Assembly (NCBI RefSeq): GCF_042219825.1
Contig: NZ_JBHJHQ010000001.1
Location: 434,001-498,000 of the forward strand
Direction: 5' to 3'
DNA: 64,000 bases
Source: JBHJHP01 sp042219825
Lineage (GTDB): Bacteria > Bacteroidota > Bacteroidia > Bacteroidales > UBA5342
Positions 17,458 to 25,585 of this stretch are shown one piece after another. The notes under the pieces are model-generated. The model was not told the origin of the DNA. It did not search any database and worked only from the letters and a program-made list of their open reading frames with translations. The position numbers and the translations under genes were made by a program. How positions within the stretch are numbered: position 1 is the stretch's first letter; each line of letters opens with the position of its first letter.

Positions 17458-19578
17458 ATGATAGCAGGCAAAACAAACAAACTATCTTCAGCACTTTTGA
17501 AACTGACACTGGCTTTCAACAGTTCACCCGGCAGGTTGTTTGCACTCAGGATGACAGTTTCCATGGCATTGCTGTCAATTCCTTTTATCATTGCAGGGAA
17601 GCCATTTTATGGTGTTACACTGGCTTTAGGGGCATTGGCAGCAGGTCTTTCAGAAACGGATGATCATCCGAGGGGACGTATAAAAGCACTATCTCTGACC
17701 GTTATAAGCTTTTTCGTTTCAAGTTTTGCCGTTGGTCTTTTGAACAATCATCCTTTCTGGTTAGGTGCAGGATTTATTTTGTCTACCATTTTATTTATTC
17801 TTCTGGGAGGAACCGGAGAACGATACCGGGCAATCACATTCGGATCAATACTTATCGGTATTTATGCGATGTTGGGAATTGAAATAAGTCCCGCCTGGTA
17901 CTGGCAGGCAGTATTGCTTCCAGCAGGAGCATTATTCCATGGCCTGTTAACACTCATCCTGATGTACCGAAAACCTTTTCGACTACTCGATGAACAGATG
18001 TCCAACGGATTTATTAATCTTTCGGCTTACCTGGAAAAGAAATCAGGGTTATTTCCGAGTAATATAAAAGACCAGCAGCCTATAAACCAGGAACTGGCAC
18101 TATTGAATATCAACGTGGTTAATTCGCTTGAAAAAATCAAGGATGTGCTGAACAGTTATGACAGAGAACTAAAAAGACCGGAGCAACTTCGTCCTTATCT
18201 CCAGCGTTTTATGGTGTTGCAGAGCCTGCATGAGCGTGCTGCCTCAAGCCATGAAAAGCATGACAAATTAAGTGGTGAAGCCGGAAGTTCGGAGGTGATG
18301 AGTGCCATGGGAGAGATGCTGCGGCAGTTGTCGTATGCTACAAGGCAGGTTGGTGAAAAAATGCTCACCGGCACGAATTATCAACATCCGCTTGCCTTGG
18401 AACTGATCTCAAAAGCCATCGATGAAAAACTAAAAACAATGGATGCAGAGAAGGCTCAGGCACTTCTCCTGTTGCATCATAACCTTGATCGTTCCCAACA
18501 GGCATTAAAATACCTCGATAACGCTGAAGAGGGTAGTGCGGTTCCCCGGTTGAGAAAAGATGAAAGGAATCCATTCCAACGGTTTAAAGCGCTTCTGACT
18601 TTTGAACATCCCCGCATGCGTTATGCTATCCGACTAAGCATGAGTTTTCTGATTGGGTTTTTTATTGAGCGATATTTTCAACTGGATAAGGGAGCCTGGG
18701 TCATGCTGACCAGTTTGTTTGTAAGCCAGATAACCTATAGTGAAACGCGCCGTCGTTTATTTCAGCGTTTACTCGGAACAGCCAGTGGTGTTGTATTGGG
18801 TGTGATATTGCTTCAGGTTTTTACCAATACAGCCGCACAGGTGCTGATGATGCTTGGTTCAGCTTTTGCATTCTTCTATTGGGTCAGAAGCAGGTATTCT
18901 GTGGCAGTTGTTTTCATAACCACATTTGTGATCAGTGCATTTAACCTGATTTCGAAAGATGCCGGACTGCATATTATGGTTCCACGTTTAATTGACACCG
19001 TAATCGGTGCATCTATAGCATTTATCGTTATACGGCTACTTTGGCCGGGATGGCAATTCAGGCGCATGCCGGGCCTGATTTCCAAAGCCTTGCTGAAAAA
19101 TATGGATTACCTTCGGGCAATTACAAATGAATATAATGTACATACTGAGGACGATCTGGAATACCGAATAGCGCGACGAGAGGCACATCTGGCAGACAAT
19201 GAGCTGGCACTGGCCTGGAACAGCATGCGTCTTGAACCCAAAAGCAAACAAATGTCCATGCAGCAGGCTTTTACCCTTACTTACCTTAATCATGCGTTGT
19301 TATCGCATATTTCAGCACTCGGAGCACACAGAGAGACCAGTACGCCCGATTTAAATGAAATAAGAACAGTAAGTAACCGGGTGATGGAAGGTTTAAAGGA
19401 GGCAGGCCATTATTCTGAAACGGAACAACTGGGATTTGCTTCTGATCTTACAGTTCTGTTAAACGATTTGCAAGAGCAGTTGTCTGCTTCTGAGTCTGGG
19501 CTGCAAAAACAGCGATTGAGGTTGCTGTATAACATTGCAGGCACCACCGATAAAATTGTCCGTGAAATTCAGGCGTAG
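17458..19578 (+). CDS. FUSC family membrane protein (YccS/YhfK-like)
   Basis: 706 aa. It has the two-bundle plan of the family: an N-terminal group of about six membrane helices (to about residue 170), a long cytosolic helical middle rich in leucine and charged residues (180-380), a second membrane bundle from about 390 to 520 (RYAIRLSMSFLIGFFIERYF onward, GTASGVVLGVILLQVF), and a cytosolic C-terminus. Relatives export aromatic acids or other small molecules, but many have no known substrate. It stands alone between the divergent lipoprotein gene and convergent pckA. Confidence 0.85.
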   Translation: MIAGKTNKLSSALLKLTLAFNSSPGRLFALRMTVSMALLSIPFIIAGKPFYGVTLALGALAAGLSETDDHPRGRIKALSLTVISFFVSSFAVGLLNNHPFWLGAGFILSTILFILLGGTGERYRAITFGSILIGIYAMLGIEISPAWYWQAVLLPAGALFHGLLTLILMYRKPFRLLDEQMSNGFINLSAYLEKKSGLFPSNIKDQQPINQELALLNINVVNSLEKIKDVLNSYDRELKRPEQLRPYLQRFMVLQSLHERAASSHEKHDKLSGEAGSSEVMSAMGEMLRQLSYATRQVGEKMLTGTNYQHPLALELISKAIDEKLKTMDAEKAQALLLLHHNLDRSQQALKYLDNAEEGSAVPRLRKDERNPFQRFKALLTFEHPRMRYAIRLSMSFLIGFFIERYFQLDKGAWVMLTSLFVSQITYSETRRRLFQRLLGTASGVVLGVILLQVFTNTAAQVLMMLGSAFAFFYWVRSRYSVAVVFITTFVISAFNLISKDAGLHIMVPRLIDTVIGASIAFIVIRLLWPGWQFRRMPGLISKALLKNMDYLRAITNEYNVHTEDDLEYRIARREAHLADNELALAWNSMRLEPKSKQMSMQQAFTLTYLNHALLSHISALGAHRETSTPDLNEIRTVSNRVMEGLKEAGHYSETEQLGFASDLTVLLNDLQEQLSASESGLQKQRLRLLYNIAGTTDKIVREIQA

Positions 19579-19613
19579 TAGGGTTAAAAACTTATTGCTA
19601 AACTTGAGAGCAT

Positions 19614-19646
19614 AAAAAAACCTCCCGAAAGCCGGAAGGTTTTTTC
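19614..19646. terminator. Rho-independent terminator, bidirectional
   Basis: AAAAAACCTCCCG and CGGAAGGTTTTTT form a stem with one mismatch and an AAAGC loop, flanked by A and T runs. It serves the converging FUSC and pckA genes. Confidence 0.85.
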
Positions 19647-19664
19647 TTATGGTGTTGTTTGGAA

Positions 19665-21272
19665 TTAGTCAAGTTGAGGACCTGCAGCAACCAATGCTTT
19701 ACCTTCTTCGTTATCTGTGTATTTAACAAAGTTCTTGATAAAGCGTGAGCCAAGATCTTTAGCTTTTTCTTCCCATTCTTTAGGATCAGCATATGTATCG
19801 CGGGGATCCAGAATATTAGGATCAACATCGTGTAATGCCGTTGGTACTTCCAGATTGAAAATAGGAATTGTTTTTGTTTCTGCTTTTTCGATAGAACCGT
19901 CAAGAATAGCATCAATGATACCACGTGTATCTTTAATAGAGATACGTTTTCCTGTTCCATTCCATCCTGTGTTTACCAGGTAAGCTTCTGCTCCGTGTTC
20001 TTCCATCTTTTTAACGAGTTCCTCACCGTATTTAGTTGGGTGAAGTGAAAGGAAAGCAGCACCGAAACAAGCTGAGAAGGTAGGCTGAGGAGATGTAACA
20101 CCGCGCTCAGTACCAGCCAGTTTAGCTGTAAATCCTGAAAGAAAATGGTATTTTGTCTGTTCTTTGGTCAGTTTTGAAACTGGAGGTAATACACCGAATG
20201 CATCTGCAGACAAGAAAATTACCTTGTTGGCGTGTCCTGCTTTTGATACCGGCTTAACAATATTGTTGATATGGTAAATCGGATAGGAAACACGTGTATT
20301 CTGTGTTACAGATCCATCGTTAAAATCGATCTTACCAGCTTCATCTACCGTCACATTCTCAAGCAGTGCATTTCTTTTGATTGCACCATAAATATCCGGT
20401 TCAGCTTCAGGATCAAGATTAATTGTTTTGGCATAACATCCACCTTCAAAGTTGAAGATACCGTCATCGTCCCAACCATGCTCGTCATCACCGATAAGCT
20501 CACGCTTTGGATCTGTGGAAAGTGTTGTTTTTCCGGTTCCTGATAAACCGAAGAAAATAGCTACGTCACCATCTTTACCTTTATTGGCAGAACAGTGCAT
20601 CGAAGCCATACCGTTTAACGGCAGGTAATAGTTCATCATGGCAAACATACCTTTCTTCATTTCACCACCATACCATGAACCGCCGATAACCTGCATTTTT
20701 TCCGAAAGGTTAAATACAGTATATACTTCTGAATTTAATCCGTGCTCTTTCCACTTTGTATTAGTGGTTTTAGAGGCATTCATCGATACAAAATCAGGTT
20801 CACCATAGTTGGCCAGTTCTTCTTCTGTAGGACGAATGAACATATTTTTTACGAAGTGTGCCTGCCATGCAACTTCCATTATAAAGCGTACTTTTAATCT
20901 TGAATCTGCGTTTGCTCCACAGAATGTATCCATTACGAATAATTTCTTACCGGAGAGCTGCTCAACAGTTGTTTTTTTAAGATCGTTCCATACCTCTGTA
21001 GAAACAGGTTTGTTATCGTTAGGAGATCCGGGAGTAGTCCACCACATGGTATCTTCTGTTGTTGCATCTTTTACAATGTATTTATCCTTAGGAGAACGTC
21101 CGGTGAAGATACCGGTCATCACATTCACCGCATCCAGTTCTGTAAGCTGACCTTTTTCAAATCCTTCCAGACCCGGTTTCATCTCTTCTTCAAACAACTG
21201 CTCGTACGATGGATTATGGACGATCTCCTTGACGTCCAGGATGCCGTACTTGCTTAAATCTAAATTTGCCAT
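19665..21272 (-). CDS. pckA: Phosphoenolpyruvate carboxykinase (ATP)
   Basis: 535 aa, full length for the ATP-type enzyme. It interconverts oxaloacetate + ATP and PEP + CO2 + ADP; in anaerobic Bacteroidota it can run toward oxaloacetate as the entry to succinate. The P-loop GLSGTGKTTLS (about 241-251), the metal-site block IGDDEHGWDDDGIFNFEGGCYAKTI, the PEPCK-specific GGSWYGGEMKKGMF and the C-terminal NTGWNGTGKRISIKDTR are all present. The oxaloacetate decarboxylase at 61.3-64 kb and nifJ at 9 kb handle the same pool. A possible -7 box lies at 21343-21350. Confidence 0.97.
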   Translation of the reverse strand: MANLDLSKYGILDVKEIVHNPSYEQLFEEEMKPGLEGFEKGQLTELDAVNVMTGIFTGRSPKDKYIVKDATTEDTMWWTTPGSPNDNKPVSTEVWNDLKKTTVEQLSGKKLFVMDTFCGANADSRLKVRFIMEVAWQAHFVKNMFIRPTEEELANYGEPDFVSMNASKTTNTKWKEHGLNSEVYTVFNLSEKMQVIGGSWYGGEMKKGMFAMMNYYLPLNGMASMHCSANKGKDGDVAIFFGLSGTGKTTLSTDPKRELIGDDEHGWDDDGIFNFEGGCYAKTINLDPEAEPDIYGAIKRNALLENVTVDEAGKIDFNDGSVTQNTRVSYPIYHINNIVKPVSKAGHANKVIFLSADAFGVLPPVSKLTKEQTKYHFLSGFTAKLAGTERGVTSPQPTFSACFGAAFLSLHPTKYGEELVKKMEEHGAEAYLVNTGWNGTGKRISIKDTRGIIDAILDGSIEKAETKTIPIFNLEVPTALHDVDPNILDPRDTYADPKEWEEKAKDLGSRFIKNFVKYTDNEEGKALVAAGPQLD

Positions 21273-21342
21273 AGCTCTTAATCGTTTTTTATGTTAATAA
21301 TTGTTCTATCCGGTTATAAAATACGCCCTGTTTGAGCGGTTA

Positions 21343-21350
21343 CAAAAATA
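21343..21350 (-). promoter_or_regulatory. Candidate -7 box for pckA (TATTTTTG)
   Basis: On the minus strand it reads TATTTTTG, matching TAnnTTTG, about 70 bases upstream of pckA. The -33 region is not obvious. Confidence 0.4.
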
Positions 21351-21515
21351 GAAAATATTTTAATTATGGAAATATTTCTTTAATCTTTTTGCTTTATTTA
21401 AAATTCGTATGAATAATGAGGACCTTATGGTTCGAACAGTTTTTTTAAGGTCACACAAAAATATAATTTTTAAGTTCTTAACCTATTAATTTAATAGTTA
21501 ATATAGAAATATAAT

Positions 21516-21523
21516 TACATTTG
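21516..21523 (+). promoter_or_regulatory. Candidate -7 box for olsF-like gene (TACATTTG)
   Basis: Matches TAnnTTTG and lies 23 bases before the ATG at 21547. No clear -33 box. Confidence 0.4.
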
Positions 21524-21546
21524 TTCAATTAACATTACTTATAAAT

Positions 21547-23292
21547 ATGAACCTTATAGATAAGGATGCTTTGCAAAAGTACATGGGTGGACCACTTAAA
21601 AATCCGCTCATTTTCAATATTGCTTACCAGGCTTCAGGTTTTTCTAAAATAAACAGAATCTATAAAAAATACATGGTGAACCAAACCGGATTGAATTTTA
21701 TAGATGCTTCTTTTGAAACACTGAATATTAAATACGTGTGTCCTGAAAATGATCTGAAACATATTCCTAAAACAGGCCCTTTTATTGTTATTTCCAATCA
21801 CCCCTATGGTTTTCTGGATGGATTGATCCTTATCAGAATTTTCGCAGAACGTTTTGAAGGATTTAAGGTGCTTGCCAATTATTTTTTAAGATTGTTTTCT
21901 CCCATTGCCGATTATTTTATTGAGGTTGATCCGTTTACTCTGGGCACGCACACCAATAAAAAAGGGGTAAAAGGTGCATTGCAACATTTGGAAGATGGTC
22001 ATCCTATTGGTATTTTTCCTTCCGGAGACATTACCACAAGGTCGCGGAAGCGTAAATTTGTAAGCAGTACGGAGTGGAATCTGGCATCGATAAAACTGAT
22101 AGAAAAAGCCGGGGTTCCGGTAATACCGGTTTACTTTAGTGGTAAGAACAGCCGACTGTACAAAATTACAGAACGGATAAATCCGATTCTCAGATCGATA
22201 TCACTTCCCAGGGAATTTCTAAGAAAAAAAGATGAGGAAGTCTTTTTTAGAATTGGAATGCCCATAAAACCCGATGATTATGTCAAATCGGATACACCGG
22301 CAACGCGCGATTTTCTTCATTCTACGGTCAATGCGTTAAAATATTCATCTCCCGAAGACAAAAGAATATTAAAACTGAACCTGAAATTCAGGGTTAAAAA
22401 GCCGGAGCCAATTATTCTCCCGGTTGATCCGGAAGTGCTGGAAAAAGAAATATTTGCACTACCGGCAGAACATAAGCTTATGTCCCGGAATGAGTTTGAT
22501 GTGTACTATGCATCTAAAGATCTTATCCCAAATATCTTAAGGGAGATTGGCCGTTTAAGAGAGATTACCTTTCGCGAAGTTGGAGAAGGAACAAATCGTT
22601 CGTTTGATCTGGATGACTATGATACTTACTACGATCAGTTGTTTGTGTGGAACCGTGTAGAAAAGGAATTGCTTGGTGGTTACAGATTGGGCAGGGGTGA
22701 CATAATTATAGAAAAATATGGTAAGAAGGGGTTTTACATTACGTCGCTGTTTGATGTGGATGACGAGATGATTCCCGTTTTTTCCCAAACCATTGAAATG
22801 GGACGATCTTTTGTGGTTTCAAAATATCAGAAAAAACCCTTATCACTGTTTCTCCTATGGAACGGAATCCTGAAATTTGTACTCAAACATAATACCCACC
22901 GTTATCTAATGGGACCAGTAAGCATCAGTAACGATTTTTCGCAATTCTCGAAGGAATTGATCATGTCCTTTATCAGAAAGTATTATTTCAATACTGAACT
23001 GGCAGCATATATTCATCCCAAAATGGAATTTAAAGTCAGTGGCTTTCGTGAACATGAGGTTGAATCTATTCTGGATCAACATAAAGATGATTTGAAAAAG
23101 CTGGATAATTACATTTCAACACTCGAAATTCAGGGCATGCGTATTCCTGTTTTGATCAAGAAATATCTGAGTCAGAATGCAAGGGTGGTGGGCTTTAATG
23201 TTGATCCTGATTTTAATTATTCTCTGGATGGTCTGATGATTTTGGATATCAATGAATTGCCTCCTGAATCACTTGAGATCTTTAATTCTTGA
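21547..23292 (+). CDS. Bifunctional acyltransferase, OlsF-like ornithine lipid synthase
   Basis: 581 aa with two acyltransferase halves. Residues about 50-270 are PlsC/OlsA-like: SNHPYGFLDG (H85, D91; HX5D spacing as in the family found in Bacteroidota) and IGIFPSGDIT, the FPxG-type block. Residues about 330-560 are OlsB-like GNAT: LREITFREVGEGTNRSFDLD, YDTYYDQLFVW and GGYRLGRGD. This order matches OlsF, which N-acylates ornithine and then O-acylates it to make ornithine lipid, as shown in Serratia and Flavobacterium. Membrane-associated, cytosolic face. The alternative name putative hemolysin is a historical mislabel of the OlsB half. Confidence 0.8.
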   Translation: MNLIDKDALQKYMGGPLKNPLIFNIAYQASGFSKINRIYKKYMVNQTGLNFIDASFETLNIKYVCPENDLKHIPKTGPFIVISNHPYGFLDGLILIRIFAERFEGFKVLANYFLRLFSPIADYFIEVDPFTLGTHTNKKGVKGALQHLEDGHPIGIFPSGDITTRSRKRKFVSSTEWNLASIKLIEKAGVPVIPVYFSGKNSRLYKITERINPILRSISLPREFLRKKDEEVFFRIGMPIKPDDYVKSDTPATRDFLHSTVNALKYSSPEDKRILKLNLKFRVKKPEPIILPVDPEVLEKEIFALPAEHKLMSRNEFDVYYASKDLIPNILREIGRLREITFREVGEGTNRSFDLDDYDTYYDQLFVWNRVEKELLGGYRLGRGDIIIEKYGKKGFYITSLFDVDDEMIPVFSQTIEMGRSFVVSKYQKKPLSLFLLWNGILKFVLKHNTHRYLMGPVSISNDFSQFSKELIMSFIRKYYFNTELAAYIHPKMEFKVSGFREHEVESILDQHKDDLKKLDNYISTLEIQGMRIPVLIKKYLSQNARVVGFNVDPDFNYSLDGLMILDINELPPESLEIFNS

Positions 23293-23330
23293 GATATATA
23301 CAAGACACAAGATATATTGGACTTAAAAAA

Positions 23331-23345
23331 TGCATATTTCATGCA
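23331..23345 (+). promoter_or_regulatory. Candidate operator TGCAT-N5-ATGCA
   Basis: A perfect 5+5 inverted repeat seven bases upstream of a -7-like box, in front of the Rrf2 regulator; placement suits autoregulation. Confidence 0.35.
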
Positions 23346-23351
23346 AATCGT

Positions 23352-23359
23352 TATTTTTG
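23352..23359 (+). promoter_or_regulatory. Candidate -7 box for the Rrf2 gene (TATTTTTG)
   Basis: Fits TAnnTTTG, 64 bases upstream of the ATG at 23424. Confidence 0.4.
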
Positions 23360-23423
23360 TGAATCAGAAAAATACAGTTACCGCTTTCGGATAATTTAGT
23401 CCCGGTACAAGATTGTTTAAACA

Positions 23424-23843
23424 ATGACCTTTAATAAGACTACTACATATGCATTGATGATTCTTACACACATGGCTAAACACCCTGATGTGAATGTCTC
23501 AGCAACGCTTTTAAGTAGAGAACTGAAAATTCCCCTTCAGTATTGTCGACGTATTTTAACCGATCTGACCAATAAAGATTTATTACGGAGCATCCATGGT
23601 CGTAAGGGAGGATTTGTCCTTGTGAGACCAAGTGCAGAGATTTTTGTTTCGGAAATAGTGGAAGCTTTTGAAGGATTCACCAATGTGCACCGCTGTATCA
23701 TGGGGTTTGAAAACTGTCCTGTAGAGAAAGGCTCACATTGTGTTCTGCATACTTCTTTCGACAGTGCCCGGAAGCAGTTTATTTCAATTTTAAGAAATAC
23801 AACACTGGATAATTTTATCCTTGATGATCGTGCTATTTCCTGA
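23424..23843 (+). CDS. Rrf2 family transcriptional regulator
   Basis: 139 aa. The N-terminal winged helix (TTYALMILTHMAKHP, ELKIPLQYCRRILTDLTNKDLLRSIHGRKGGFVL) is a typical Rrf2 domain. The C-terminal half carries three cysteines in CIMGFENCPVEKGSHC (spacing 6 and 7), the position used by IscR/NsrR-type members for an iron-sulfur cluster. It is therefore likely a redox, iron or NO sensor binding DNA as a dimer. The regulon is unknown; a small inverted repeat sits at its own promoter. Its end overlaps the convergent amylase gene by 11 bases. Confidence 0.9.
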   Translation: MTFNKTTTYALMILTHMAKHPDVNVSATLLSRELKIPLQYCRRILTDLTNKDLLRSIHGRKGGFVLVRPSAEIFVSEIVEAFEGFTNVHRCIMGFENCPVEKGSHCVLHTSFDSARKQFISILRNTTLDNFILDDRAIS

Positions 23844-25530
23844 TTCTGTAAATTAAAACATCCTTTGCTTCAACTTCATGATTTATTCTTAAAAATCGTT
23901 TTTGGGCAAATTCAATATCGGTTGAACCAAAATTAAAACTGATTTTTTCTCCCTTGCAATGGCATAAACCTTTCAGGCCGGACATTTCTTTTGCATCTTC
24001 CGGAATTTCAAGATTTACTACTTTTATTTCATCCGAGAAATTGCAGATAAAAATCAGAACCTCTTCTGTTGTGTATCTCAAAAAAGAATAGATTTTGTCG
24101 TTATCATATTCCGGATTGTCCTTATTTGCCCATTGAAGACCATAGAACATCCCTTCAGAAACGCACTTTTCGGTTCTGGCAAAATTCAAAATATCGACAT
24201 ATAATTGGCGCAATCTTTTTTGCTCATCCGTTAACTGTCCACCGTCAAATTTTCCGTTATTCATCCAATTCTGTTGCGATTTAACACCCCAATAGTCAAA
24301 TATGGTTGTCCGGCCGTCAAATCCGCTGAACCCTTCAGCATCTGCAGCAGTTTCACCAAGCTCCTGTGCGAAATAATGCATATATGGTCCGGGATTCAGA
24401 CAGGTGGAAATTACAAGGGCGGGAATGATTGTAAACGGATCTTTAATAAAGAAATCAGAAGCTATGCGTTGTTCGTCATGATTCTCCAAAAAGTTGAGCA
24501 TATGTTGTTTAATGTCATCAATGTCCTGCCAACACTTTGTGATATCGGTAGCGGATTGTCTTCCCTGCAGTACCCCTTTTAATGTATCATACAGGCCAAC
24601 TTTATCGTATAAATAGTCAAATTTACCTTTGTTGATATATTCCCTGTACAGCTGTGGATTATAAACTTCTGCAATAAAGATAACCGACGGGAATCTTGAC
24701 TTAATTTCAGGGATGACCCATTCCCAGAATTCAACAGGAACCATTTCTGCCATGTCACACCTGAAACCGTCAATTTCTTTACTGGCCCAGAATGTAAGTA
24801 CTTCCAACATTTTATACCATGTATTCGGAATGGGCGAGAAATGTTTTGTATGTCCGTTTAAGTAATCCACGCCGTAATTCAGCTTTACCGTTTCGTACCA
24901 ATCATGATCACCCGGATTGGCAGAAAAACAGTCATTGCCAGTAACTTTAGCAGGAAACTCAGAATAGACATCTGGTTGATATGCATCAGGAATATTTGGT
25001 AGACGTAATAACTGCCCCGGGATATAATAAAAATTATTGTTAGGATTAAAGGCATCGGACTGGTTGTCGTGTTCACCAAAACAAAATACACTTTCTGGTT
25101 TTGAATCTGATTTATAACCTCTCGAAACATGATTCGGAACAAAGTCGATAATTACTTTTAATCCCGCTTCATGTGTGCGTTGAACCAGGTTTTCAAATTC
25201 TTTCATTCTTTCCGGAATATTTTCTGCTAAGTCTGGACAGACATCATAGTAATCCCTTATGGCATAGGGCGAACCGGCCTGGCCCTTTACAATTTCAGCA
25301 GGAGAGGCCTGAATCCCGAATTCCGGATATCCGGTCTTGCTTGCATGCTCAATAATCCCGGTATACCAGATATGGGTTGTCCCCAGTTCTTTAATTCCAT
25401 TAAATGCTTCGGATGTGAAATCGTTAAATTTTCCACATCCGTTCTCCCTAATGGTGCCGGAAGGTTTATTTGTATTATTTTTGTTTCCGAATAGTCTTGT
25501 AAATGCCTGGTAAATGATAAATTTTTCCAT
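23833..25530 (-). CDS. Alpha-amylase family glycoside hydrolase (GH13)
   Basis: 565 aa from ATG at 25530 (MEKFIIYQAFTRLFGN); the frame extends upstream to 25632 but this is the natural GH13 start and there is no signal peptide. The barrel shows KVIIDFVPNHVSRG, the nucleophile in GFRCDMAE (near 258), acid/base in FIAEVYN (near 285) and transition-state aspartate in LENHDEQR (near 352). The C-terminal beta domain is present. It is probably cytosolic and acts on alpha-glucans or maltodextrins. It is divergent from the peptidase-like gene by 55 bases. Confidence 0.92.
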   Translation of the reverse strand: MEKFIIYQAFTRLFGNKNNTNKPSGTIRENGCGKFNDFTSEAFNGIKELGTTHIWYTGIIEHASKTGYPEFGIQASPAEIVKGQAGSPYAIRDYYDVCPDLAENIPERMKEFENLVQRTHEAGLKVIIDFVPNHVSRGYKSDSKPESVFCFGEHDNQSDAFNPNNNFYYIPGQLLRLPNIPDAYQPDVYSEFPAKVTGNDCFSANPGDHDWYETVKLNYGVDYLNGHTKHFSPIPNTWYKMLEVLTFWASKEIDGFRCDMAEMVPVEFWEWVIPEIKSRFPSVIFIAEVYNPQLYREYINKGKFDYLYDKVGLYDTLKGVLQGRQSATDITKCWQDIDDIKQHMLNFLENHDEQRIASDFFIKDPFTIIPALVISTCLNPGPYMHYFAQELGETAADAEGFSGFDGRTTIFDYWGVKSQQNWMNNGKFDGGQLTDEQKRLRQLYVDILNFARTEKCVSEGMFYGLQWANKDNPEYDNDKIYSFLRYTTEEVLIFICNFSDEIKVVNLEIPEDAKEMSGLKGLCHCKGEKISFNFGSTDIEFAQKRFLRINHEVEAKDVLIYRIRK

Positions 25531-25585
25531 CCCTGAATTTTTATACAAAGTTATGGTAATAAACCTACAAAAATCTTTTAAAAAC

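Noticed and set aside
21547..23292. Hemolysin label for the OlsF-like gene
   Set aside because: The similarity to so-called hemolysins is a historical annotation of the OlsB acyltransferase domain.
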